From the NCBI RefSeq assembly GCF_000422685.1, contig NZ_KE383903.1, positions 263,402 to 327,401 on the forward strand: DNA of 64,000 nt, read 5' to 3'. How positions within the stretch are numbered: position 1 is the first letter of the stretch; each line of letters opens with the position of its first letter. This DNA is from Flavobacterium gelidilacus DSM 15343. GTDB lineage: Bacteria; Bacteroidota; Bacteroidia; Flavobacteriales; Flavobacteriaceae. The translations under genes and the position numbers were made by a program. Positions 1 through 8,274 of this stretch are shown one piece after another. Below the pieces are notes generated by a model. The model was not told the DNA's origin. It saw nothing but the letters and a program-made list of their open reading frames with translations, and searched no databases.

Positions 1-25
1 ACTTATATTTTACTTATTATTCTTA

Positions 26-64
26 GTGTTCGTTTTTGAACACCTTATGTACGAAACCGAACAC
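26..64. promoter_or_regulatory. inverted-repeat operator candidate upstream of the sigma-54 regulator
   Basis: GTGTTC at 26-31 is mirrored by GAACAC at 38-43. The longer form GTGTTCG at 26-32 is mirrored again by CGAACAC at 58-64, directly before the ATG at 66. This gives three half-sites in 39 bases. A regulator binding here could control its own gene or a promoter beyond the window edge. The binding protein is inferred, not shown. Confidence 0.45.
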
Positions 65-65
65 C

Positions 66-1415
66 ATGAAAAAAACACAAGCTTCTATTTTAATAATTGA
101 TGACCAAGAAGATATTCTTTTTAGTGCAAAAATGTTATTAAAAAAGCACTTTGAAACAATTTATACCATAAGTAACCCCAAAAATGTTATTCAACTTTTG
201 GCAGAAAACGATATTGATTTGGTTCTTTTAGATATGAATTATCGCATTGGTTTTGAAGATGGAAAAGAAGGTTTATATTTATTAAAAGAGATTAAGAAGT
301 TAGCTCCAAATACAGTTGTAATTTTAATGACAGCTTTTGGAAAAGTAGAAACAGCTGTTGAAGGTTTAAAATCAGGTGCCTTTGATTATGTTTTGAAACC
401 ATGGGATAACGAAAAAATGCTTGAAACTATTAAAAAAGGCATTCAAGAACGAAGAAAAACTGTTTCTAAAGTGGTAAAAAACGAAAATGATACTTCTTAT
501 TTTATTGGAGAATCTAAAACGATTATAAAAGCTTATTCATTAGCTGAAAAAGTAGCTAAAACGGATGCTAATGTACTTGTTTTGGGTGAAAACGGAACTG
601 GAAAATTCGTAATGGCTCGTTACATTCATCAACATTCGGATCGAAAAAATGAAATTTTTATACCTGTTGATTTAGGTTCCTTAAATGAAAGTATATTTGA
701 AAGTGAATTATTTGGCTATGCTAAAGGTGCTTTCACGGATGCGAAAAATGATACTGTCGGAAAATTTGAAGCTGCTCAAAATGGTACTCTTTTTCTAGAC
801 GAAATAGGTAATGTTCCCATTCATTTACAATCTAAATTATTACAAGTCATTCAGACTAAAATGGTAACCCGTTTAGGAGAAACCAAGCAAAGACCTTTAA
901 ACATGAGGATAATCACAGCCACAAATTTAAATCTTAAGGAAGAAATTCAGCAAAAAAACTTTAGAGAAGATTTGTATTATCGCATCAATACAATGGAAAT
1001 TACTTTACCTGCTTTGCGTGAACGAAAAGAAGATAAAATTCCATTAGCTCAATTTTTATTGGATAAGTTGACCACTAAGTATGAACGAAATTCTATTGTT
1101 TTCAATGAAAAAGCTTTAGAACAAATAGATAAACATGCCTGGAATGGAAATATCAGAGAAATGGAAAACCGAATTGAACGAGCAGTAATATTATGTGAAA
1201 ACAACACCATTACTGCAGTTGATTTAGATTTAGAAATTGCCACTACTTTTGATGAAAACAGTGATGACATTCAACTTTCTGATATTGAAAAATTGGCCAT
1301 CGAAAAAGTTTTGGTAAAAAACGAATACAATATTAGTAAATCAGCTGAAGAGTTAGGTTTATCAAGAGCTTCATTGTACAGAAGAATGGAGAAATATGGT
1401 ATAGAAAATAATTAA
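66..1415 (+). CDS. sigma-54-dependent response regulator (NtrC family)
   Basis: A 449-residue enhancer-binding response regulator that should activate sigma-54 promoters when phosphorylated. It has a receiver domain (about residues 5-125; phospho-acceptor Asp56 in LVLLDMN), an AAA+ domain (Walker A GENGTGK, Walker B GTLFLDEIG) and a C-terminal Fis-type helix-turn-helix (SAEELGLSRASLYRRM). The sigma-54-contacting GAFTGA loop reads GAFTDA. I chose the ATG at 66. An upstream TTG at 36 would place the operator-like inverted repeats inside the gene. Four bases separate it from the histidine kinase, so the two form a two-component operon. rpoN is in the same window at 50464. The target genes are not visible and may lie upstream of base 1. 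Confidence 0.93.
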   Translation: MKKTQASILIIDDQEDILFSAKMLLKKHFETIYTISNPKNVIQLLAENDIDLVLLDMNYRIGFEDGKEGLYLLKEIKKLAPNTVVILMTAFGKVETAVEGLKSGAFDYVLKPWDNEKMLETIKKGIQERRKTVSKVVKNENDTSYFIGESKTIIKAYSLAEKVAKTDANVLVLGENGTGKFVMARYIHQHSDRKNEIFIPVDLGSLNESIFESELFGYAKGAFTDAKNDTVGKFEAAQNGTLFLDEIGNVPIHLQSKLLQVIQTKMVTRLGETKQRPLNMRIITATNLNLKEEIQQKNFREDLYYRINTMEITLPALRERKEDKIPLAQFLLDKLTTKYERNSIVFNEKALEQIDKHAWNGNIREMENRIERAVILCENNTITAVDLDLEIATTFDENSDDIQLSDIEKLAIEKVLVKNEYNISKSAEELGLSRASLYRRMEKYGIENN

Positions 1416-1419
1416 TATA

Positions 1420-2748
1420 ATGAAGAATTTTAAAATTTACAACCAACTTTTCATTAGAATTTTAATTCTTTTAATGGCATTTGGCATAACCTTTTATATT
1501 TATCAGGAAGGATTAGTTTACACTGCTGTTTTTGGTATTTTTATCTTGTTTTTGGCTATTATTGAAATGTATTTATTCATAAAAAACGCTTTCCTTTTAT
1601 ATGACAGAACTATTGCTTCCATTTTAGAAAGTGATTTTTCATCTGATTTTTCTAAGCATAAATCTTTCGATAATTACAAAAGTCTATTCAGGTTATATGC
1701 TGTTTTGAAAAGCAAACAAAACGAACAAATTTCAAAAGATATTATTTATCAATCTATTTTGAATAATATTGAAACGGGAATTTTAATCCTTCAGAAACAA
1801 AATGAGAATTGGACTGTTTTTTTAATGAATGATTACTTTTCAAGTCATTTTAATGTGCCTAAAGTTTCTAAGTGGAAATATCTTAAAAATCAATTTCCAG
1901 CATTATGTGATTTGATAGAAGCTAAAAATTTTGAAGAAATAAAAACAACCCTTCAGATTAGAGTTAATGGTGAAGATTCGCAGACTTTTGTAATGCAAAC
2001 TTCAAAAAGCAAGACCTTTAATCAAGAATATTATGTGGTTTTATTAGATTCAATTCAGAAAGTAATTGAGAAAAAAGAGAAAGAAGCTTGGATTAATTTA
2101 ATGAAAGTGATTTCTCATGAGTTATTAAATTCATTGACTCCAATTCGTTCCTTATCCCAAAATTTACATGAACTTGTGCAACAAGAAACTTTTTCGGCAG
2201 AAGATTTAGACGACATGAAACAAAGCGTCGTTACTATGTTAAACCGTAGTGATCATTTGCAGCAATTTGTTGAAAGCTATAGAAAGTTAGCCATGCTTCC
2301 AACGCCACAAAAAGAAAAAGTTGAAATTAGTGAACTAATTCAGCAATGTATTGAGTTGATGAATCCTTTGTTTAAGCAAAATAACATTGAATTTATAAAC
2401 GAAATCAACCAGAAACGTTGGCTTTCTATAGATGCTTATCAAATGGAACAAGTATTTATTAATTTGTTTACTAATAGTATTTTTGCTCTAGAAAATCATG
2501 ATAAAAAACAAATAATTGTTTCAGCAGAAGCCAAAGAAAAACGCTTTTTTATAAAAATTACCGATTCTGGAAATGGAATTGATGCTGAAATTGAAGATAA
2601 AATATTTTTACCTTTTTTCACTACTAGAAAAGAAGGTGCAGGAATTGGTTTAACCTTGTCTAAAAATATTTTAGAAGCTCATGGTGGTTATTTAGCTTAT
2701 CAGAACAATGACAATCATACTACATTTATGATTTGTTTGTTAGAATGA
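1420..2748 (+). CDS. sensor histidine kinase partner of the sigma-54 regulator
   Basis: A 442-residue membrane histidine kinase. Two hydrophobic segments at residues 10-57 anchor it. A PAS-like region follows at about 105-215, then the HisKA box with His233 in VISHELLNSLTP, and an HATPase domain with an N box (NLFTNSIFAL), G1 (DSGNGID), F (FLPFFTTR) and G2 (GAGIGLTLSK). The HELLNSLTP form resembles NtrY-type kinases, which fits the NtrC-type partner directly upstream. There is almost no periplasmic loop between the two membrane segments, so it probably senses a membrane or cytoplasmic cue. The stimulus cannot be read from the sequence. Confidence 0.92.
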   Translation: MKNFKIYNQLFIRILILLMAFGITFYIYQEGLVYTAVFGIFILFLAIIEMYLFIKNAFLLYDRTIASILESDFSSDFSKHKSFDNYKSLFRLYAVLKSKQNEQISKDIIYQSILNNIETGILILQKQNENWTVFLMNDYFSSHFNVPKVSKWKYLKNQFPALCDLIEAKNFEEIKTTLQIRVNGEDSQTFVMQTSKSKTFNQEYYVVLLDSIQKVIEKKEKEAWINLMKVISHELLNSLTPIRSLSQNLHELVQQETFSAEDLDDMKQSVVTMLNRSDHLQQFVESYRKLAMLPTPQKEKVEISELIQQCIELMNPLFKQNNIEFINEINQKRWLSIDAYQMEQVFINLFTNSIFALENHDKKQIIVSAEAKEKRFFIKITDSGNGIDAEIEDKIFLPFFTTRKEGAGIGLTLSKNILEAHGGYLAYQNNDNHTTFMICLLE

Positions 2749-2749
2749 T

Positions 2750-3085
2750 TTAAAAATCTGGTTCCCAAAAATGCTTTTCAAAATCTATAATTTGATTATC
2801 TATTACTTCAATTCCTTCAGATTCTAGTAATTGTTGCATTAGGTTTGTTCCGTCAAAATGATGTTTTCCTGAAAGTAAACCCACACGATTTACAACTCTG
2901 TGTGCAGGAACATCTTCCATGTTATGTGAAGCATTCATTGCCCAACCAACCATTCGTGCTGAGCGAGCTGCTCCAAGCGCTTTGGCAATTGCACCATAAG
3001 AAGTCACTTTACCATAAGGAATTTGTCGAGCGACTTCATAAACTCGTTCAAAGAAATTCTCGTTATTTGGCTTTTCTTTTAGCAA
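2750..3085 (-). CDS. alkyltransferase-like protein (MGMT family, no catalytic Cys)
   Basis: A 111-residue protein equivalent to the C-terminal DNA-binding domain of O6-alkylguanine-DNA alkyltransferase. It has the conserved start PYGKVTSYGAIAKALG, the helix-turn-helix and arginine-finger region (ARSARMVGWAM) and the active-site block. That block reads PAHRVV (Ala61) where true methyltransferases have PCHRV. Alkyltransferase-like (ATL) proteins lacking this Cys bind O6-alkylguanine lesions and pass them to nucleotide excision repair; that role is inferred here from the family. Its start lies four bases from the stop of the upstream LysE-type gene, so the two are probably co-transcribed. Confidence 0.9.
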   Translation of the reverse strand: MLKEKPNNENFFERVYEVARQIPYGKVTSYGAIAKALGAARSARMVGWAMNASHNMEDVPAHRVVNRVGLLSGKHHFDGTNLMQQLLESEGIEVIDNQIIDFEKHFWEPDF

Positions 3086-3089
3086 ATGA

Positions 3090-3716
3090 TTAAGTTGAAA
3101 ACATTTTATACAAAGATGAAATTGCTACAATTCCAGTAACTGCAGCAATTAAAAAATTGATGTTATTGGTAATAAAACCTACTTTATGTTCTACTTTTTT
3201 GAATAAAATCGCATATAAGTAGAAAATAAAATAAGTTCCTAAAGCAGCTGCAATGGAAAAAATTATAATTGACAACAAAGAAAAATCAAACACATTTTTA
3301 GACGCCAGTGTTAAACTAACAAATGCGTAATATGGAATTGCAAACATGTTTAAGGACGACAATGTGATTCCGTAAATAAGTCTGTTTTTCTTGTCTTTTA
3401 TTTCTACTTCAACTTGAGGTTTTTTAGCTTTTAATCCAGCATAAAGAAATGCTATGGTCAAAATAATAAAAATAACGACTCCAAATTTCTTTAAATTCTC
3501 ACTAATCACTGGGTGACTGTCTAAAAATTTTGCGAAATAAAGTCCCGTAAAACATTGAATTAAAACTACCAAAACAGCTCCATAGGCGAATAGTAAAGCT
3601 TGTTTTTTATTTTCGGTTATGCTTAATTTTGCTATGGTCATGTTTAACATTCCTGGTGCTATGATTCCAACTGCAGCAATTAAAAAACCTAAAAGAAAGG
3701 GTAGAATTATACTCAT
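3090..3716 (-). CDS. LysE/RhtB-family exporter
   Basis: A 208-residue inner-membrane protein with about six hydrophobic segments. Its N-terminus (FLIAAVGIIAPGMLNMTIAK) matches the LysE/RhtB-type pattern of a first transmembrane helix ending in a PG motif. These proteins export amino acids or related small molecules by proton exchange; the substrate here is unknown. It lies directly upstream of the alkyltransferase-like gene and about 9 bases after the stop of trmB on the same strand. The order trmB, this gene, ATL suggests one minus-strand unit. Confidence 0.8.
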   Translation of the reverse strand: MSIILPFLLGFLIAAVGIIAPGMLNMTIAKLSITENKKQALLFAYGAVLVVLIQCFTGLYFAKFLDSHPVISENLKKFGVVIFIILTIAFLYAGLKAKKPQVEVEIKDKKNRLIYGITLSSLNMFAIPYYAFVSLTLASKNVFDFSLLSIIIFSIAAALGTYFIFYLYAILFKKVEHKVGFITNNINFLIAAVTGIVAISSLYKMFST

Positions 3717-3725
3717 ATTTGTTTT

Positions 3726-4400
3726 CTATTTAATTCTGAATTTAATATATGTAATCGCTTTATTTTTCTCTAAATATTGATTTTCATAAAACGTTTGAAT
3801 ACTTGTAACTTCTGAAGGAGAACCTTCGTTAACATAGATATCATGATTGGCATAAATTACTTCATGACCTTCACCATGCAATAAACCTAGCGTGTAACCG
3901 TGCATGAATTCACTGTCAGTTTTTAGATTCATTATTCCATTATCTTTTAAAATTCTTTTATAGCGTTGTAAAAACTCAGTGTTTGTCATTCTGTGTTTAG
4001 TACGCTTGTATTTTATTTGTGGATCTGGAAAAGTAATCCAAATTTCATCTACTTCATTTTCAGCAAAACAATTTTCTATTAACTCTATTTGAGTTCTTAA
4101 AAAGGCTACGTTTTTCATTCCTTCATCGACTGCTGTTTTTGCTCCTCTCCAAAATCTTGCTCCTTTAATATCAATACCAATAAAGTTTTTATCTGGACTA
4201 TGCTTTGCTAAACCTACGGAATATTCTCCTTTTCCGCAACCTAATTCCAAAACTAATGGATTATCATTTTTGAAAAACTCACTATTCCATTTCCCTTTTA
4301 AAGGAAAACTTCCTGATGTTACTTCTTCTCTCGTTGGTTGAAAAACATTTTCAAATGATTCGTTTTCCTTAAAGCGCTTTAATTTATTCTTACTTCCCAC
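3726..4400 (-). CDS. trmB: tRNA (guanine-N7-)-methyltransferase
   Basis: A 224-residue SAM-dependent enzyme that methylates G46 of tRNA to m7G. It shows the SAM-binding motif LELGCGKGEYS and FIGIDIKGARFWRGAK. The TrmB signature IWITFPDPQIKYKRTKHR includes the Asp-Pro-Gln and basic tRNA contacts. A longer reading frame runs back to 4568, but I chose the GTG at 4400 because the protein then begins VGSKNKLKRF, as flavobacterial TrmB proteins do. The extension would also overlap the divergent phosphoesterase and looks non-conserved. GTG is an uncommon start in this window. Confidence 0.92.
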   Translation of the reverse strand: MGSKNKLKRFKENESFENVFQPTREEVTSGSFPLKGKWNSEFFKNDNPLVLELGCGKGEYSVGLAKHSPDKNFIGIDIKGARFWRGAKTAVDEGMKNVAFLRTQIELIENCFAENEVDEIWITFPDPQIKYKRTKHRMTNTEFLQRYKRILKDNGIMNLKTDSEFMHGYTLGLLHGEGHEVIYANHDIYVNEGSPSEVTSIQTFYENQYLEKNKAITYIKFRIK

Positions 4401-4502
4401 TACAATTAAATTTTTGGTAAAATTACTAAAAATAAAGTTTTGATAATCTTTATATAACTTTATTCCCTTCAAAAAGCTCTTATTTTGTAAAAATATTTTA
4501 TT

Positions 4503-5321
4503 TTGAAGAAAAGAAAAGTAGAATTGGTCGTTATTTCGGATGTACATCTTGGAACTTATGGATGTCACGCAAAAGAATTATTAGCTTATTTATCATCTAT
4601 TAAACCCAAAACATTAATTCTTAACGGAGATATCATTGATATTTGGCAATTTAGAAAATCTTATTTTCCTCAAAATCACCTAAAAGTAATTAAAAAAATA
4701 ATTTCTTTAAGTTCAAAAGGAACAAAAGTGTATTACTTGACAGGGAATCATGATGAGTTTTTGAGAAAATTTACAGATTTACATTTAGGAAATTTAAGCC
4801 TTCTGAATAAATTAGTTTTAGATTTAGACGGAAAGAAAGCCTGGATTTTTCATGGTGATGTTTTTGATTCATCGATTACTCATGCTAAATGGCTGGCAAA
4901 ATTAGGGGGTTGGGGTTATGACATGTTAATTTTAATCAATCGCTTTATCAATTGGGTTTTAGCTAAAATGAATAAAGAACCTTATTCGCTTTCTAAAAAG
5001 ATTAAAAACAATGTGAAATCTGCCGTTAAATTCATTACTAATTTTGAAAGTGTCTGTACAGAATTAGCCATTGAAAACAAGTATGATTTTGTAATTTGTG
5101 GACACATTCACGAACCAAAAATGGAAAAAATAAAAACAGAAAAAGGTGAAACGATGTATTTAAATTCGGGCGATTGGATTGAAAATTTAACCGCTTTAGA
5201 ATACAACAATAAAAAGTGGAAAATGTACAAACACGATATTCATAATGTAGTTGTTGAAGAAGAGAGTTTTGAATATGAAAATAAACTAGCCGAACAATTT
5301 ATTTCAGTCTTAAAAAATTAA
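4503..5321 (+). CDS. UDP-2,3-diacylglucosamine-diphosphatase-like metallophosphoesterase
   Basis: A 272-residue calcineurin-like phosphoesterase. The metal-binding motifs occur in order: SDVHLG, GDIIDIW, GNHDE, FHGD and CGHIHEP. The arrangement fits the LpxH/LpxH2-like group, which cleaves UDP-2,3-diacylglucosamine in lipid A synthesis, but the exact substrate is inferred. The start is the TTG at 4503: an in-frame TAA ends at 4490, no ATG follows before the first motif, and homologues start MKKRK. It is divergent from trmB and 21 bases from the glycosyltransferase, with which it probably forms an operon. Confidence 0.85.
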   Translation: MKKRKVELVVISDVHLGTYGCHAKELLAYLSSIKPKTLILNGDIIDIWQFRKSYFPQNHLKVIKKIISLSSKGTKVYYLTGNHDEFLRKFTDLHLGNLSLLNKLVLDLDGKKAWIFHGDVFDSSITHAKWLAKLGGWGYDMLILINRFINWVLAKMNKEPYSLSKKIKNNVKSAVKFITNFESVCTELAIENKYDFVICGHIHEPKMEKIKTEKGETMYLNSGDWIENLTALEYNNKKWKMYKHDIHNVVVEEESFEYENKLAEQFISVLKN

Positions 5322-5342
5322 ATTTGTAAAGAATTCTTTTAA

Positions 5343-6386
5343 ATGAAAAAAATAATAGTTGCACCACTAAATTGGGGATTAGGTCATGCTACAAGATGTA
5401 TTCCAATAATTCAAGGGTTATTGGATAATGGGTTTGAACCCGTTATTGCTAGTGATGGAGTTGCCTTAGAATTATTAAAAAAAGAATTTCCTAAACTTAT
5501 TTCTTTTGAATTGCCTTCTTATGACATTCAATACGCTGTAAAAGGAAAGAACTTTAAATGGAAAATGATTGCGCAATTGCCAAAAATCATTTCAACTATA
5601 AAAAAAGAAAGGAATAAAATCAATAAAATTCTAGAAGCCTATAATTTTGATGGCATAATTTCAGATAATAGATTAGGTGTTTACTCTAAAGATGTGCCTT
5701 CGGTTTTTATTACCCATCAATTAAATGTTTTGACGGGAAACACTTCTTGGTTTACTACAAAATTGCATAAAAAATACATCCAAAAATTCAATGAATGTTG
5801 GGTTCCTGATGTTGAAAATGGTCAAAATTTATCTGGTAAATTAGGTCATCCAACAGAGTTAATTGGAAATGTAAAATATATTGGCCCCTTAAGTAGGTTG
5901 TGTAAAAAACCGATGCCTATAAAATATGATTTGATGGTTTTACTTTCTGGACCAGAACCTCAACGTACTATACTGGAGCAGAAAATTATTGCTGAATTAG
6001 AAAAATATACTAAAAAAGTAGTTTTTATCAAGGGTATTATTGAAAAAAGTCAAACTAAAATAGAAAAAGGAAATGTTACCTATTTTAATTTTATGAATAG
6101 TATCGAACTTGAAACTACATTTAATGAAAGCAATCATATTCTTTGTCGTTCTGGTTATACAACTGTTATGGATTTAGCTAAATTGAATAAAAAAGCTTTT
6201 TTCATTCCAACTCCAGGTCAGTATGAACAAGAATATTTAGCGAAAAAATTTGATAGAGAAGGAATCATTCCAACCTGTAAGCAAGAAAAATTTACAATTC
6301 AAAAATTAGATAAAATTGCTTTTTATAAAGGATTTACCAATTATAGCAAAAAAATAACTTGGAAAGAATTATTTGACCTTTTCTAG
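5343..6386 (+). CDS. glycosyltransferase family 28-like (MurG-like fold)
   Basis: A 347-residue predicted glycosyltransferase. The N-terminal Rossmann domain begins KKIIVAPLNWGLGHATRC, the glycine-rich acceptor loop seen in MurG-like enzymes. The C-terminal half carries CRSGYTTVMDLAKLNKKAFFIPTPGQYEQEYLA, the nucleotide-sugar-binding segment (Ser-Gly-x-Thr, then Pro-x-Pro-x-Gln-x-Glu-Q). The donor and acceptor sugars are unknown. It follows the LpxH-like gene closely, which hints at envelope glycolipid or polysaccharide work. Its 3' end overlaps the convergent histidine kinase gene by 18 bases. Confidence 0.8.
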   Translation: MKKIIVAPLNWGLGHATRCIPIIQGLLDNGFEPVIASDGVALELLKKEFPKLISFELPSYDIQYAVKGKNFKWKMIAQLPKIISTIKKERNKINKILEAYNFDGIISDNRLGVYSKDVPSVFITHQLNVLTGNTSWFTTKLHKKYIQKFNECWVPDVENGQNLSGKLGHPTELIGNVKYIGPLSRLCKKPMPIKYDLMVLLSGPEPQRTILEQKIIAELEKYTKKVVFIKGIIEKSQTKIEKGNVTYFNFMNSIELETTFNESNHILCRSGYTTVMDLAKLNKKAFFIPTPGQYEQEYLAKKFDREGIIPTCKQEKFTIQKLDKIAFYKGFTNYSKKITWKELFDLF

Positions 6387-7412
6387 AGTAAAAGAGAACT
6401 CAGAACCAACACCATATTCGCTTTCAATATAGATTTTTTCGTCATGACCTTCTACAATGTGTTTCACAATAGCTAAGCCTAAACCTGAACCACCTTCGCT
6501 ACGAGCACCACTTTTATCAACTCGATAAAACCGTTCAAATAAGCGTGATATATGTTTCTTTTCGATTCCTTCCCCGTTGTCAGTAATTCTCACAATTATT
6601 TTATTGTTGACTAAATCCTCAATACTTACTTCTGTTGTACCGTTTTCTTTTCCATATTTAATAGAATTCATCACTAAATTAGTAACGACTTGTTGAATTT
6701 TCTCTTGATCCGCAAAAACAAGAATTTTTGAATTGTATTTTGTATCAAAAGTTAACGTAATATTCTTCTTAGAAGCACGCATTTCGAGTAAATCAAATAC
6801 ATTTTGAACAACTTCTACAATATTAAATTCTGATAATTCTAAATTAATATCACCCGTTTCAAGCTTAGTAATCATATCTAAATCTTTTACAATATAAATA
6901 AGACGTTCGACTCCTTTTTCAGCACGTTGTAAATATTTTTTTCGGATGTTTTTGTCATCCATTGCTCCGTCAAGTAATGTTAACAAATAACCTTGAACTG
7001 TAAAAAGTGGTGTTTTTAATTCATGTGAAACGTTGCCTAAAAATTCGCGTCTGTATTCTTCACGAATTTTTAAGGTTTCTATTTCTAATTTTTTGTCTTT
7101 AGCAAACTTCTGAACTTCTCTTGTCAAAGTTGCCATATCTGTAGTTATAGGTTGATTTCTAAAAGAGCTTGTTTCTAATAAAGAAACATCGTCATATATC
7201 TTTTTAACTCGTTGATAAATGAATTTTTCAACTCTATATTGCAAAACAAAAAAAGAAAAAAGAAATGTAGAAACAACTACAATTATAATATTAACAAAGG
7301 ATATTTCAATAATCGTAAATTGTAGTAAAAGCAATAAAGCAAACAAGAATAAACTAATATAAATAGAAGATATTGTTGCAAATTTATATGATTTTTTGAA
7401 ATTAAATTTCAT
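6369..7412 (-). CDS. phoR: PhoR-like sensor histidine kinase
   Basis: A 347-residue kinase with two membrane helices (about residues 13-32 and 38-57) and almost no periplasmic domain. HisKA has His130 in FLGNVSHELKTPL. The HATPase domain shows NLVMNSIKYG, DNGEGI, LFERFYRVD and GGSGLGLAIVKHI. In PhoR-type systems the phosphate transporter, rather than a sensor domain, often sets kinase activity, which fits the small N-terminus. It overlaps the stop of the upstream response regulator gene by 11 bases, so translation is likely coupled. The PhoR assignment rests on the partner, the divergent receptor gene and the 11-bp repeat arrays. Confidence 0.82.
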   Translation of the reverse strand: MKFNFKKSYKFATISSIYISLFLFALLLLLQFTIIEISFVNIIIVVVSTFLFSFFVLQYRVEKFIYQRVKKIYDDVSLLETSSFRNQPITTDMATLTREVQKFAKDKKLEIETLKIREEYRREFLGNVSHELKTPLFTVQGYLLTLLDGAMDDKNIRKKYLQRAEKGVERLIYIVKDLDMITKLETGDINLELSEFNIVEVVQNVFDLLEMRASKKNITLTFDTKYNSKILVFADQEKIQQVVTNLVMNSIKYGKENGTTEVSIEDLVNNKIIVRITDNGEGIEKKHISRLFERFYRVDKSGARSEGGSGLGLAIVKHIVEGHDEKIYIESEYGVGSEFSFTLEKVK

Positions 7413-8094
7413 TAAATTCTATTTTATAACCTACACCTTTAATAGTTTTGAAAAAATCGTCTCCAATTTTTTCTCTTAATTTTCTAATATGAACATCGAT
7501 TGTTCTTCCTCCTACAATCACTTCATTACCCCAAACTTTATCTAAAATTTCATCTCTTTTAAAAACTTTACCGGGTTTTGATGCTAAAAGATAAAAAAGT
7601 TCAAACTCTTTTCTTGGTAAAATTATTTCTTGTCCTTCTTTAACAATTTTATATTCTTCACGATTAATTTCAATGCCATTAACATTTAAAACATCTACTT
7701 TTTCTTCTTTTTCTTTTAATCTTCTTAAAAGTGCTTTTACTTTACTGACAAGAATCTTTGGCTTTATAGGTTTTGCTATATAGTCGTCTGCACCAGCATC
7801 AAAACCAGCTAATTGAGAATAATCTTCTGAACGCGCTGTTAAAAATGTGATGATAGTATTCTCTAATTCAGGTATTTTTCTGATGTTCTCACAGGCTTCA
7901 ATACCATCCATTTCTGGCATCATAACATCTAAAATAATTAAATTTGGAAGTTCTTTTTTTGCCTTCGCGACTGCTTCCCTACCATTAGTTGCTGTAATTA
8001 CTTGATAGCCTTCTTGAGCTAAATTATATCCAACAATTTCTAGGATATCTTGCTCATCATCAACCAATAAGATCTTAATTTCTTTTTTTTTCAT
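7402..8094 (-). CDS. phoB: PhoB-like winged-helix response regulator
   Basis: A 230-residue OmpR/PhoB-family regulator: receiver domain with acidic pair DDE near residue 12, phospho-acceptor Asp56 (LIILDVMMPEMDG) and the conserved Lys in IAKPIKPK, then a DNA-binding winged helix (residues about 130-230; VIVGGRTIDVHIRKLREKIG). I start it at the ATG at 8094; the frame runs back to 8163 but those residues look non-conserved. Family members bind direct repeats spaced 11 bp, and such repeats lie in the adjacent divergent promoter region (8177-8235) and again at 11116-11141. Confidence 0.87.
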   Translation of the reverse strand: MKKKEIKILLVDDEQDILEIVGYNLAQEGYQVITATNGREAVAKAKKELPNLIILDVMMPEMDGIEACENIRKIPELENTIITFLTARSEDYSQLAGFDAGADDYIAKPIKPKILVSKVKALLRRLKEKEEKVDVLNVNGIEINREEYKIVKEGQEIILPRKEFELFYLLASKPGKVFKRDEILDKVWGNEVIVGGRTIDVHIRKLREKIGDDFFKTIKGVGYKIEFNEI

Positions 8095-8172
8095 TATAGT
8101 AAGAAAGTTGTGTTTTGAATTGTAAAGGTAAAGATAAAATAAAATTTTCAATCCTCTTAACAATTATTTAAT

Positions 8173-8238
8173 CTGTTAACCATAACATAACACTTACTGA
8201 GTCTATTCATAACAAAGAAGTAACACAAAAGTAATTTT
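8173..8238 (+). promoter_or_regulatory. 11-bp-phased TAAC repeat array (putative PhoB box)
   Basis: TAAC occurs at 8177, 8188, 8210 and 8221, and TAAT at 8232. All are separated by 11 bases or multiples of 11; the 8199 position is degenerate. The last three sit 36, 25 and 14 bases upstream of the -7 element at 8246. The E. coli Pho box also repeats every 11 bp. Binding by the adjacent regulator is inferred. Confidence 0.6.
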
Positions 8239-8245
8239 ATGACAC

Positions 8246-8253
8246 GTTCTTTG
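8246..8253 (+). promoter_or_regulatory. weak -7 element of the TonB-receptor promoter
   Basis: GTTCTTTG matches only the TTTG half of the Bacteroidetes TANNTTTG element and has no good TTG box at -33. The phased repeats occupy that position, as expected for an activator-dependent promoter. The ATG follows at 8275. Confidence 0.45.
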
Positions 8254-8274
8254 CACAAAATATAAAACAACAAA

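Noticed and set aside
2845-3093. Plus-strand ORF of 82 codons over the alkyltransferase-like gene
   Set aside because: The opposite strand encodes a clear MGMT-family protein; the plus frame has no motif.
4401-4568. N-terminal extension of trmB
   Set aside because: It would overlap the divergent gene; flavobacterial TrmB starts at the GSKNKLKRF segment.
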